Shown here: piece by piece, positions 1-10,359 of the stretch
Layout: each line of letters starts with the position of its first letter
Numbering within the stretch: position 1 is the first letter of the stretch
Origin: Phallusia mammillata
Taxonomy: Eukaryota; Chordata; Ascidiacea; Phlebobranchia; Ascidiidae
DNA: 64,000 bases
Direction: 5' to 3'
Assembly: GCA_003260075.1 (NCBI GenBank)
Contig: QLIY01000688.1
Coordinates: 1-64,000 of the forward strand
Translations under genes and position numbers: made by a program
Notes under the pieces: generated by a model
What the model was told of the DNA's origin: nothing
What the model saw: the letters and a program-made list of their open reading frames with translations, nothing else
Databases searched by the model: none

Positions 1-23
1 TGCTTGGCCTATCAAGTTGATAG

Positions 24-61
24 AGCTGTTCTGGCAAATGACGTCATTTGCCAGAACAGCT
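24..61. repeat. 38-bp perfect palindrome centred on TGACGTCA
   Basis: The two 19-base arms are exact reverse complements. The centre is the 8-bp CRE/ATF consensus TGACGTCA, and the outer ends are AGCTGTTC and GAACAGCT. The 12-base word TGCTTGGCCTAT occurs just outside at 1-12 and again at 109-120. The symmetry is seen directly. Whether it is a bZIP binding site, the tip of a MITE or a cruciform-forming element is open. Confidence 0.6.
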
Positions 62-372
62 TTACAAATTTGATCTTATGCCTGGCAGCAAAAGGTTACC
101 GGTATATATGCTTGGCCTATACTTACGAAGAAAAAAAGTAGAAAAAAAGTTCCAAACTTCTAAACCAAATGCAATAAAGACACAAAAAAATTATCATACC
201 TGGTCAGAATATTGAATGCACATATCCAACTTGTTGGTAAAAAGAAATGGAATGCAACACAGCACTTCTGAAATAAAAACGTAACTTCAAACAAAAGCAA
301 TAATAAGTTTATACTATCTACTACAAAGTTACAACGTTATCCCTACATCATGGATTAATTAATTTAAGGGCT

Positions 373-1637
373 CTACACACCATTTTCTTTCAAAATATGA
401 AGCAATGCTTCTGGCACTGATTTCAGTTTTGGCTCCAACATCTTCTTTAATTTTGGCAAGATGGAATGACTGGCATTTTTTAATTCTTCTTGGAGGTCTA
501 CTTTGAACAATCTTTTTGCTTCGTCGAATATCTAAAATTAAAGTTCTACCATCAACAAACTGGAATAATGCAGGCTAAACTACCCTTTTATTTAGTTATT
601 TATTCCAAGCTACATGCAACACTTTCCCATGTTTTTTGTTTACTACTAAATTCTTTAAAAAGTACAGAAGAGTGTATTACTCACCACAGCAGGAAACTGG
701 TAAGCTGGATATTTTTCAATTATGTCGGTGATTGTTAGAGAACCATTTTTAGCTTCTTCTTGTCGATATACAAATGTTCTTTGCATCCGATCTTTGATGA
801 GGTCCATGTTTTTCACATTTTTCTTGCACTCCTTCATCATTTCTTTGACATAAGCAGCAATGCTATGCTCATCTTCAGCAATATTCTGCAAACAATAACA
901 TGTTATCATAACTTGCTCTCTAATTTTTTTACATCTACACAAACCTGTGTCATAATTCGAATGCGTTTTGCTGGAGTTATTTCTGTCTCTACTAATGGTG
1001 GCCGCTGGGTTTTAGTTCCATATTTTTTTTTCATTGCCATGGGTTGTACCATTCCAAGGTCATTGCAATGACGAGCAAATACCTCTGGATTTCGCAAATC
1101 ACTCCAGATGTTTATTAAAAAGTCTCTCTGAAGAGTGGGTATGTCATTAAGATCTATATGTTCATCTTTAATTTTGCTCTCCAGAGAAGACAGAATATCA
1201 CCCTGGATGGAAGTAAACAACCCTATTGTGTCATCCATTATGTTCAAATATGTTGCATGTGACAAAACATATTTTTCTTTTAACTTTAAACAATGTTTGA
1301 CTAAAATTTGTTTATAACCGGGTGCAGAATCAACACACTCAGCCATATCAGAGTCAAAGACATGAGAAGAAGCAGACATGTCCTCATGATCTTCATTTTC
1401 AAAATTATCATCACCATTGCTACAACTTTGACTTTGAGCATACCACACACATAATTCATCTGAATGGTCTCTTTGCAAATGTTTCTCATAACTTCGAATA
1501 CTGGAGTAACTGTGGTGACAAGGTTCCAGCTTACATGTGTACATTTGATAACTAACATGTTCATGTCTTAGGTGATGCAGCAACAGCCTTTTTTTAGCTT
1601 TAACTTGGCAGCCGGACAAAGGACAAGGAATGTCCAT
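373..1637 (-). CDS. C2H2 zinc-finger protein of unknown function, three exons
   Basis: Coding exons in transcript order are 1637-945, 885-685 and 531-373, all phase 0, giving about 350 residues. The joins read CAG|gtttgt...ttgcag|AAT and GTG|gtgagt...ttttag|ATA, and the frame ends at a TAG at 375-373. The first ATG in frame (1637) follows five open codons, so an upstream exon is possible. The N-terminus has two C2H2 fingers, each C-x4-C-x12-H-x4-H (CPLSGC..., CKLEPC...). An acidic Ser-rich linker follows, then a charged helical half with words such as DLIKDRMQRTF and SIAAYVKEMMKEC. The tail (IIEKYPAY...EALLHILKENG) resembles the C-terminal part of expanded 'SAMD3-like' zinc-finger proteins in fish and cnidarians; this is recalled, not searched. 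Such families are often repeat-associated. Function unknown. Confidence 0.7.
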
Positions 1638-1652
1638 TGACGTTCTTGACAA

Positions 1653-2430
1653 TGAAAACCAATTTAAAATTTGAATTTAAAACTAGAAACGTGTTACATT
1701 TAAAACACACACAGCACCTAGACAAAATTCGAATGCTACAATTCAGATTAACCTATGTACCTTTTCCAGCAAATATTCCTGTGCTTTAAAGTCATGGCCA
1801 ACTGTCCTAACTCCATTATCCTACCATCTACCTTCAATCAAGACAACCGCCATTTTACCATTTTTAATAAAACACCAGCTTCACAATTTGTTCTCATGCT
1901 GAATAAGACATTATTACGTCATAATGTTCCAAAACTTCATTCAATGTGTCAGTGGATAGTATCAGCCAATCAGAACTGATATCGTCCAAAGTTTCAATAT
2001 GCGCGCCGTTAAAAAAGAAAAAAATGTGAACATTAAAGCATGGCTGGAATATGTCACGATGCGCAGTGGGAGGCGTCTGTCACAGTGCGCGACGGGAGGC
2101 ACAGTAATTGGCGGCAAATTACTGAATGCGTGTAAAGCTTTGATGGCCGCGACACTGTCGCCGTTTTTTTTNAAAATTAAAGTTCTACCATCAACAAACT
2201 GGTATAATGCGGGCTAAACTACCCTTTTATTTGGTTGTTTATTCCAAGCCATTGACGTTCTTGACAATGAAAAACCGATTTAAAATTTGAATTTAAAACT
2301 AGAAACGTGTTACATTTAAAACACACACAGCACCTAGACAAAATTCGAATGCTACAAAAAACACAATTATTGGCGGCAAATTAAGAATGCGTGTAAAGCT
2401 TTGATGGCCGCGACACTGTCGCCGTTTTTA
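1653..2430. other. Intergenic; rearranged partial copy of the zinc-finger locus
   Basis: A single N at 2172 is followed by sequence nearly identical to intron 2 of the neighbouring gene (copy 2173-2249 of about 535-612). That runs directly into a copy of its 5' flank (2250-2357 of about 1636-1742), then a copy of 2104-2165 at 2363-2428. The block containing exons 1 and 2 is missing. The copies differ by a few bases. Most likely this is the other haplotype, or a deleted copy of the locus, joined head to tail by the assembler. Confidence 0.65.
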
Positions 2431-2968
2431 CATTCAGTGTCTCTGAAACAAAACTTAACGTCCATAATTTTTTACTTAGTTACAAGTCTGTACAAATTAC
2501 GTGCATACATTTAACGTTCTATACCTTAGAAACTATATTTTTGCGTTGTATATCCGCTGTTAACACTAATAAATCACATCCCGAACAAATGGATTTCGTA
2601 ACTAGGAAGGAAAAGAACAACTAAAATGCTAATCGTTTGTGGTAGAGGTGATAAAAAGTCAAATACGGATCTCAAAGGCGGTCATTTCGAACATTTTACT
2701 TCCACCCTCAAACGTGTTTTTTTCCCACGTAGTAGCCATGAAATGCGGAATGATGGAAAAATACATATTACTATAAAAACTCCCTTCTCGGAACCATGGT
2801 ATTTCTCACCCTCAAGGATGGATTTCGAACCAAGCAACACTAAAATGATGGAAAATCCATCCTTTGTGGAATTTCCATCCTTGGGGTATCGAAATACCAC
2901 CCTAAAAACGACCCCTGATTTACAGTGAAGCATACGAAATAAATCGCATCTTCACAACTTTGGCTTTG
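2431..2968. other. Intergenic, no gene recognised
   Basis: The stretch holds an open frame at 2626-2928 (100 residues) with no recognisable domain. It also has internally similar short words (atggatttcg, ccaccct) that suggest degraded repeat DNA. No convincing splice sites or protein family are visible. Confidence 0.4.
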
Positions 2969-3262
2969 CAGTGGTCGGCAACCGTCTGGCCGCGGCCCGG
3001 TACCAATCCGCGCCGAGTTCGTTACCGGGCCGTATACTTTTTCAGGTTAAACGCTTTGAAACATTTTGCCCCTGTATTCCGGGAATGATTTATGCGTTTT
3101 CATTGCTAAATATTTGTAAGTTTTTTAGGACTGGTCCGCGAAAAAATTTCAGTTTCAAACGTTCAAATATTTAGCAATGAAAACGCATAAATGAGCTTAT
3201 CACCGGCCGGTCTTAAAAAACTTACCGTACGTCCGCAGTACAAAAAAGGTTGCCGACCCCTG
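2969..3262. mobile_element. hAT-type MITE, GGTCGGCAACC family
   Basis: The ends are inverted: CAGTGGTCGGCAACC on the left and GGTTGCCGACCCCTG on the right. The interior contains a long inverted match (tatttagcaatgaaaacgca and its complement). It has no coding capacity. Related fragments lie at 19290-19445 and 53073-53283. I see no clean 8-bp target duplication here. The terminal pattern is characteristic of non-autonomous hAT elements. Confidence 0.75.
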
Positions 3263-3468
3263 CTTTAAAGCATCTGGATGCCTCATAAACAACGTGAATG
3301 ATATATAATAGCTTAGTACTAAGTACTAACCACGTGGTTCGCAAAACTTGGATCGCGAAACAATTTTGTGGGAACCATCAAGTGCTTGAAGTCCAATTTC
3401 AACCCGGTTTGATGGTAGATATGTGCGATGGTAATGGTTTAAATTGGTGTGGAAGGTGCATTTAGAGA

Positions 3469-3873
3469 ATGTCGAGTTTTATCTCTCCACAAGTTATACA
3501 AAAAGGCGAAAAACGAAAAAAGCTCCGTTATGTAACACAAGCTTTGATTCCCTATATAGATGTTCGTAGATTCCCACAAAACTACAGCAAATGCATCTTG
3601 TTACGGATAAATTACTTGTTGCGAGCGTATTTTTCTGATTTGGTTCAACAATGTAGGATATTCACCTTGGACCACAAAAGATCAAACGAAGCGATGGGGA
3701 AAAAAATAGTAGTTTGGAAACCACTGCCCTATAGGCTGAAGATTCCGAACTTAGATAAGTTTTTATCTGATATAACCAAAAAACCAAACCGTAAAATAGT
3801 TTTGGATAGAGTTTGTGGTCATTATACGTGTATTGCAAAAATAGGAGAAAATCGAAGGCTTTTTGAAATTTAG
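3469..3873 (+). CDS. Uncharacterised 134-residue open frame
   Basis: An ATG-initiated frame of 134 residues, basic and without signal peptide or membrane segment. Its length is above chance for AT-rich DNA, but I recognise no family. No clear promoter or polyadenylation signal frames it, and it lies in repeat-rich DNA. It could be a decayed transposon fragment or a lineage-specific gene. Weak call. Confidence 0.2.
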   Translation: MSSFISPQVIQKGEKRKKLRYVTQALIPYIDVRRFPQNYSKCILLRINYLLRAYFSDLVQQCRIFTLDHKRSNEAMGKKIVVWKPLPYRLKIPNLDKFLSDITKKPNRKIVLDRVCGHYTCIAKIGENRRLFEI

Positions 3874-4380
3874 CCATCTCATCAAACGGCGGCACCAGGG
3901 TTGTTGGGCTTTTCAATCGGGATATTGATAAGATTTTTGGTCCTCAGTAAGGGTTCTACCCTTGTACAGTGACAGTTTTGATAGTTTCATAATAGCCTTT
4001 AAATCGCGACTTTAGCCTACAGCCAAACCACAAATTTAAACACCTGTCGTTTGTTTTACAGACCACCGACCATGTCTTTGGTGTGTAGCGGTTGCGACAT
4101 AATTTGTGCAAACTTTGCAATATTTGTTTACCAAAATAGCTCGGTTTTGACCCAATAGCTCAAAGGCTGCGAGGAAGTTAAAATGTATAGCAACCAAATC
4201 CCACTGTAATGACAAATCGTGTTCGGACTTTGTAATATTTCCTGTCGCAGTTAATTAGGATGCAGATGCAACTTTGTGATCTGGTGTTTATGTGCTTTAA
4301 CCGTGTGTTTTGTCTCGTGCTGTGATTGGATGCTGCTTTGTGTGGGAATTTGTGCAAGAGCCAATCGCAAGAGCACATGT
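3874..4380. other. Intergenic, nothing recognised
   Basis: No splice-flanked open frames, tRNA-like heads or clear inverted repeats are visible in this stretch. Confidence 0.4.
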
Positions 4381-4680
4381 GTACGATTTAACGCCTTTAT
4401 CCGGAGTATATATATAAACCGCACTCGTTCATTTCGATCTTTTCTCTTGCCTCTCTTTCTGTCCCTGTTCCTTCTTGTGCCTTTCAGAAGTAATAAACAA
4501 ACGAACCGAAGTACAAGACACGTGTGTGGAGTTTCCAGGACTCCGGTCCTGACAAGCCCAGGAGCTTGGGAGGTTAAGGACGGTGATATACCTTCTTTAA
4601 TTTGTAGTGACGCGGTTGTAACCTTGAGACTCATCAGCGAACATTTATAGTGACTCGGTTTTATAGCTTGTACCGAGACA
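4381..4680 (+). promoter_or_regulatory. LTR-like promoter and polyadenylation segment
   Basis: A strong TATA box (tatatataaacc, from about 4408) is followed after about 80 bases by AATAAA (4492-4497) and then a GT-rich stretch. This spacing is typical of the U3-R-U5 order of a long terminal repeat. A second TATA-like word (gtatataaacaacc) lies near 4821. No gag or pol reading frame is present, so this would be a solo or fragmentary LTR. Inferred from signal spacing only. Confidence 0.3.
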
Positions 4681-5271
4681 AACCGTATTTAACACTACAG
4701 GTGCCAGATGCACGTCTGTCGTCACTTCAGCAATTGCTTCTCAATTTTCGGAGGCGGAATCTGCTGAAATAGTCCGCTGACAACTCTTTTGGTTGATTCT
4801 TTTGTATATGGTCTTCACAGGGTATATAAACAACCTTGTTTGCCCCCTTCCTCTTCTTTAATTGCACATATAGGCTACAATTTCTGCTCTACGCTGCTTG
4901 TTTATAAAAGTCAGGCAAATTTGAGCTGTCAGCACTGAAGAGCCCTTTCAATTACCACAAAGCTTTAGTTTTCAAAACCGATTTTTTTAACCTTGTAAAA
5001 TGTAAATGATAATATCTATGTTGTTGTGTGTTACACCCGTAGGTGTGTTCTTGGGTTAAACCTGTATATAACAGGGGCCTGCACAGTTTAAATATAGGGT
5101 CGCTGGCGAAAAAAATCTGTACGTTGTCTCGTGTCACACCGTGTTTAATTAAAAGCATCTCAAACAAGATTAGGAAGGCGTTTGGTTTGTAAACTTTGAA
5201 CACGCCCCTGTTATATTATTTTCGCATTATAAATTTGTGCCCGAGAGCGTGCGTGTCATAGGAACACACAC

Positions 5272-5449
5272 CAGTGGTGGGATTTAGCCGGTTCGCAGCG
5301 GTTCTACAGAACCGTCTCACGAAATTTTATTAGATCAGAGAACCGGTTAACATTACTGGTTACTGTTAATGGACTTTTTGTAGCAGGCCCGGCTGAAAAA
5401 TGACTTTTGTGATAGAACCGACTGACAAAAAAATTGAATCCCACCACTG
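5272..5449. mobile_element. MITE, CAGTGGTGGGATT family
   Basis: Left end CAGTGGTGGGATTTA, right end AATCCCACCACTG. Internal words (ggttctacagaaccgtctcacg, attactggttactgt) are shared with the copies at 10360-10538 and about 62170-62343. The element interrupts the first copy of the duplicated 5208-5720 repeat. The flanking 8-mers match imperfectly. Confidence 0.8.
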
Positions 5450-5789
5450 AACTCACCGTATTGCACATGTTTTAACAATCTCTGTTGTTATTGTACAAGG
5501 TAACAAACGTTCTAAACTATATGTGTTTTGTTCGCTGCGACTTTTGCAAAGCTTGAACATGAGCAAGATAATGCCAATGTCAAAAACCACAGCATGATTA
5601 TAATGGCAAATACCTGCCGAAATTCAGAAAATCTCCTTTTAACCTCGTCAAGATTAGATTGTCACTCGATACAACTATGTCACATACCGCGCACAGGTCT
5701 TTAACGTTCCAGACGCATGGCATGAAAGCATCTCAAATAAGAAAGGCATTTGGTTTGTAAACTTTGAACACACTTGACTTATGTGGTGT

Positions 5790-6235
5790 GCTGGTGATGC
5801 ACCGAACCCGCCTCAAAAGGTTCGGGCCGAAACCGAATATTCGGCCACGAGGTCGAATAATTTTTGCCGAATCTTAAATTATCGTTCTGATTGACGTTTT
5901 CGACTGAGTCTCGTGTCATGGTTACAATTAAGTGTTATGGTTTATGACACTTCAAAATGACTTTCACAATGAGAACGCTTTACTTAAATTCTAATATTTT
6001 GAAGACAATGTGGCTCGTATTTTGTTATACGCAGCAATTAGTTATTTTATACTGTTTCATATTGGCGAAATTTACAATTTTAGTATGAATTTTATACAAT
6101 TTAAACTGATCAAAACGTTCTTTTTTTGAAAAAAAAATCAAAAAGTAACTTTTTTGAAAATTCGGCCGAAACCGAAAAACGGCATATTCGGCCGAAATGT
6201 TTCGGCCAACCGAAACTTCGGTGCGGGGGGGGGGG
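5790..6235. mobile_element. MITE with GATGCACCGAA/TTCGGTGC ends, ending in a G tract
   Basis: The left side carries gatgcaccgaa and several ttcggcc/ggccgaa repeats; the right side carries their inverted form, ending ttcggtgc, directly followed by 11 G residues (6225-6235). The terminal word resembles a widespread hAT end (TAGGGATGCACCGA). The G run marks either the element end or an assembly join like the C tracts elsewhere. Confidence 0.6.
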
Positions 6236-7522
6236 TACCCCTGTTATTTCACTTTTGCATTATAAAAAGTCATTGTAAATTAGTAATTTGTGCCCGAGAG
6301 CGTGTATATAAGGAACACATCATATTGTGCTTGTTTCAACAATCTCTGCTGTTATTGTGGAAGGTAAAAAACGATCTTGTATAACAATGTGTGTTTTGTT
6401 CGCTGCGACCTTTGCCAAGTATGAACATGAGCAAGATAATGTCAATGTCAAAAACCACAGCAGAATTTCATGACCAATACCTGCGACATTTAGCGAATCT
6501 CCTTTTAACCTCGTCAAGATTAGATCGTCACGCGATCACATCCACGCGCCGTTCGTACCAGTCGCGTGGCCGCAACGTTCCTGACGCGTGGCACCACGGG
6601 CTAAAAGTATAGGCTAGGATTGAACTTTCGAAACTCACTTTTCCTGGGTTAAGATGCTATAAGCTAAAAATTGCGTTATCTGAAAATTGCAACAAAATGC
6701 ATGTAAGCTAAAAATTGCATTTTTTAGCTTAACGATACGGCCGTGGACTTTGTGTTGCGTTAAACGCATATTTTCCAAAGGTGAAAGCATATTTTACAAT
6801 TATAATATCACTCTTCCTAATCTGAAACAAGCAACGCAACGTATCTTTGTTTGATTATTATCTGTTCAGTTTACGACGCCACGTGAAGTGAAGCTATGTG
6901 CCAATGCTGTCACCACATATTGTCTACTTGTTAATGGCAACACGAAACATATTAAAGTTATTTGCGTTGTCGCAAAGTTTACTCCCGGGCAAAAAAACTC
7001 GTCCTTAGTAGTTCGAGCATGATATGTCATTCATATCAATAGGCCTACAACTATGTCTAGGAATACTATAGTTAATGCCAGGTCTCTTCAGTTCAACAAA
7101 GACGCACCCCTAAGTTGTATAAGCTATAGTCTCATATTTACATTTCAAAAATATCGGGATTTTATAACCCTATGTTAAAAGCACTAGATTGGCCACCAAA
7201 ATAGACAAGACATAAGCGCATCCAACAAGAACAGTTTGACATGGTGAGTATTCCCAACAAATCAATTTAACCACACATTAACGCAAAATAAACCCTACCC
7301 AACTTCAAGTGTCAACCAACACCGTTGACAATAGATATGACTGCAGATGACAGAAAAAATGCAACGCTCAATTTTAATCCAAGCATTTGACATACAATAT
7401 AAACAATTTTTGCTTTACAGGTTGCCGTGTCATTTTCATGTCTGCTGTACTCTGCCTAGCCTATTGCGTTTGTCTGCAGGTGTGTGAGAGTATTTTGATC
7501 ACGACAAAGCGTCGACCTAAAG

Positions 7523-7699
7523 CAGGGGTTTCTGCGATCTGGCAAAATGTGGCTAGATTTAAATACGAATTATACTTGTAGTTAAGCATATTTGGTAAGA
7601 AACCAAGCAAAATCACTTTGTGTGATACACAGGTGCGGCCCGCGATCCCATTTTAACATTTATAATTGGCCCTACAGTAACAAAGGTTGCCCACCCCTG
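7523..7699. mobile_element. hAT-type MITE with perfect target duplication
   Basis: Ends CAGGGGTTTCTGC and GGTTGCCCACCCCTG, flanked by exact 8-bp duplications acctaaag at 7515-7522 and 7700-7707. The body contains ggtgcggcccgcgatccc. At 177 bp and non-coding, it is a textbook non-autonomous hAT insertion. Confidence 0.85.
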
Positions 7700-8352
7700 A
7701 CCTAAAGCGAATGTCAATAAAAGAAAAGTTGACTAAAACAACAAAATATAAATCCGCAATAAGCGGCCTTTTATAATTATGTATGCAGCTTACAATTTCG
7801 ATGAAGTTTTTTTGATTTCTATGTATTCGTTGTTTTTACATGTAGGGTATTTGCTACCTCACTTGCATAATAATAAATTTGTTTGTATTGCTTTTAAAAT
7901 TACAACATATTTTCTTGATGGATTACATCCTGGAGCTAGGTACTAACGTGAATTTTTACTTATAACAATAACAAAAGATTTACACTAAAGCAAATACAAA
8001 ACATAATATCCGTTTTGTGCAAACGTTGACAACTAGACGAACTAGTCGCAAAGAAAACTTTACTTAGTTACAAGGCACAACGTTAGATTGCATGAACAAA
8101 GCCTAAACGTTCTTACTTCACCTTCAGAAACTAATTCAAAGATAGAAATGCCACCAAACCAAATTTTTGGAGTATCACTGAATACTGGTATCAATAAAGT
8201 GTAAGCACACAGCTTTGTGTTTTGGAACATGCAATTGCAATCCCAAATGGGATATTGTTAAATAGTTTTGCAAAACTTTATGATAATAATAAAGACAGGT
8301 AATATAAACATACATTTTAAGCATCAACCTTAATTTTTTCTGATTTCTAACT

Positions 8353-8354
8353 AG
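8353..8354 (+). other. Candidate (trans-)splice acceptor of the RETREG 5' UTR
   Basis: A polypyrimidine stretch, ttttttctgatttctaactag, ends here 82 bases before the RETREG start codon. With no intron in the coding region, the site would serve a 5' UTR intron or spliced-leader trans-splicing, which is known in tunicates. Inference from sequence signals only. Confidence 0.35.
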
Positions 8355-8436
8355 AAATTGTTGTGTTTTGAAAGACAAGCATGACATGTTCATGAAAAAA
8401 TTGTAGCACAAAAATAACTTGGTGTACACACATGCG

Positions 8437-9657
8437 ATGGCCAGCTCTGGAAGTGGGGATGCAACATCATCTTTATGGATTGAACAAGGAAATAGACATA
8501 AAGAAATATCTAATAAAATCTATACCTATTTGAGGAGTTATGAGTCTGTTATTCTTTACCTGCAGAGGGTTCTTGTTTGGGAAAAACCCATGCATTCCAT
8601 TTCATTTTTTGTGCTTATGCACATTGGATTTGGATATGTGACTATTCGTAGCAATCATTTGATTGGCTTTATATCTTCTATTACTCTTGTGTTTGTGATT
8701 TTGGACGTATGGAAGCACAAGTTATGGCCTGAAATTAGGGCAGTTGCACCAGATGAAGAGGCAGAATGGGGAGAACTACACCCAAGGTTGCTAAGCCTGC
8801 AAGAAATGTGTCAAATTCTATGTGAAGTGTTTCTGTGGGTTGAATGGGCTTTTAATCAGATTCGCATAACAAGACAAACCCATCCTGGAAAGTTTTGTGC
8901 TGTTTTCTGTGCTTGCTGTATTGCACTCAGCATTGTAGGTCAAAAAATACCTGGAGTTATACTGTCCTATGCCATGATGATATGTCTTTTGTTGTGGCCT
9001 TTAGTGTGGTATTATCGGATTTTGGAAAAATCCTACACAAAGGTTGAACCATTTTTCATGCAGATGCAGTACACACTCAGACAAAGATCAACTACAACTC
9101 AATATCTAACAAAATATGTAAGGACCAAAAAGCTGTCAGAACCAGCATCTGAAGAATCTGATGATGACATTTCAGACTTTCTGCCACAATTAGATGAAAA
9201 GACTGCTGAAGTATTGGCAAGAGCTATTACCGATGACTCCGAATTGTCAGAAACAGATGAGGAAATTTTAGCCCAGGAACTGCCTACCTTTTCCAGAGCA
9301 AGCACCCCTGATAATCTTACAGCAAGCGAAACATACTTGACAACTTTACCTCAGCAGTTTCCAAATATTAATGATGACAATAATAGTGATGACGATTTTG
9401 GCTTGCCTGTACCAGATTATAATGAAAATGTTCAAAGGGATAGGAGCACAGTAAATCAGCCCAACCCAGCACAGTTTGTCAGTTCAGAAATAGTTACTGC
9501 TGCAATTGGAAATGTGATTAAAGACACATTTTCATCACTAGTACATAGCATGAAACCAGAAGATAATGAAGAAACTCCGACTGGACAGAGCAAGTCCTCC
9601 ACTCCGTCAAGTGATTTTGAATTCCTTGAATTGGATAATGACAGTGGTTCAAAATGA
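8437..9657 (+). CDS. RETREG: Reticulophagy regulator, RETREG/FAM134 family
   Basis: A single-exon protein of 406 residues. I chose the ATG at 8437; an in-frame TAG lies upstream at 8404. Family members are ER membrane receptors that bend tubules and sheets through a reticulon-homology domain and recruit Atg8/LC3 for ER-phagy. Visible here are two long hydrophobic hairpins (about residues 50-90, SISFFVLMHIGFGYVT..., and 145-195, FCAVFCACCIALSIVG...) separated by an amphipathic loop. A long acidic disordered tail follows, with a C-terminal LC3-interacting motif SDFEFLELDND (core F394-L397), matching the FAM134 motif. Vertebrate genes have about nine exons, so the intronless state is odd. Which paralogue it represents cannot be told; tunicates may have one pro-orthologue. 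Confidence 0.88.
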   Translation: MASSGSGDATSSLWIEQGNRHKEISNKIYTYLRSYESVILYLQRVLVWEKPMHSISFFVLMHIGFGYVTIRSNHLIGFISSITLVFVILDVWKHKLWPEIRAVAPDEEAEWGELHPRLLSLQEMCQILCEVFLWVEWAFNQIRITRQTHPGKFCAVFCACCIALSIVGQKIPGVILSYAMMICLLLWPLVWYYRILEKSYTKVEPFFMQMQYTLRQRSTTTQYLTKYVRTKKLSEPASEESDDDISDFLPQLDEKTAEVLARAITDDSELSETDEEILAQELPTFSRASTPDNLTASETYLTTLPQQFPNINDDNNSDDDFGLPVPDYNENVQRDRSTVNQPNPAQFVSSEIVTAAIGNVIKDTFSSLVHSMKPEDNEETPTGQSKSSTPSSDFEFLELDNDSGSK

Positions 9658-10060
9658 ATAACAGCTGATAAAAAACACATATTCTTGATTTAACTTGCTT
9701 TTCCCATTCAGTACGTACATAATTTACAGGCAAACAAACATATCACAACTGGAAAAACTATACAAGTATTTGAAGCATTTTTTGTGATTTTTATGCAGCA
9801 ATGCTGTAGATATCTTGTTGAACAGGATTTTGGGCAACATTTATCTACGTTGGTATGTCTGATTAAATCACTTATATCCTTTTCACTATTTGCTTTCATG
9901 TGTTTGTCAATACTGCAGGTGCTTTTTTGCTGGCAAAATGTTGACTAGTTGATGACAGATATTTGATAAACATGTGGAAAGTAATATGTCATTTCAGGAC
10001 TTTACATCACTATGTTCGCACATTGACCTAATTTCTCTCTCTTTTCCTATCTGTACATAC

Positions 10061-10066
10061 AATAAA
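10061..10066 (+). terminator. Polyadenylation signal of RETREG
   Basis: A canonical AATAAA about 400 bases after the stop codon, followed by T/GT-rich sequence. It is the first canonical hexamer downstream of the gene. Confidence 0.6.
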
Positions 10067-10359
10067 ATCTTTATTCATGCATGTTGTGATTACACTAAAA
10101 ATGCATTTTACTCAAAATGTTGATTATATTTTAATGTACCATGTTGATTACAGTCCAAGCTTGCCAATCCTAAAGGGTGCATATTACTTTAGGCGCAGTT
10201 TGACAATTTTGACATTTGCAAACAATGTAACATTTTCAAGTAATATATGTACAAATTTTTGACTGTAAATTTTGATTTCAGTGTGTTTAACCAAAACAAC
10301 ATACATATGTTTTGTCTTTTACTCATCCTTTTAAAAACAACAGTTTATTACATTATTCC

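Larger units (their letters stand above)
5150..6610. repeat. Two diverged copies of a ~450-bp repeat unit
   Basis: The segment 5208-5720 and the segment 6236-6560 share a long collinear series of words (tgtgcccgagagcgtg, aacaatctctg, tgtgttttgttcgctgcgac, atgaacatgagcaagataatg, ctccttttaacctcgtcaagattaga), with roughly 15% divergence by eye. The word aaagcatctcaaa...ttggtttgtaaactttgaaca also occurs twice, at 5151 and 5725. Each copy has a MITE inside or beside it. Divergence is too high for simple allelic duplication, so this is probably a genuine tandem repeat such as paired LTR remnants. Confidence 0.6.
6611..8354. other. Intergenic DNA upstream of RETREG
   Basis: No gene is recognised. 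The stretch contains the MITE at 7523-7699. At its end is a pyrimidine-rich tract with AG at 8353-8354 that looks like a splice acceptor for the 5' UTR of the downstream gene. Confidence 0.4.

Noticed and set aside
6225-6235. G(11) tract treated as another assembly join
   Set aside because: It has the opposite base on this strand, and the flanking copies are about 15% diverged rather than near-identical, so I kept it separate.
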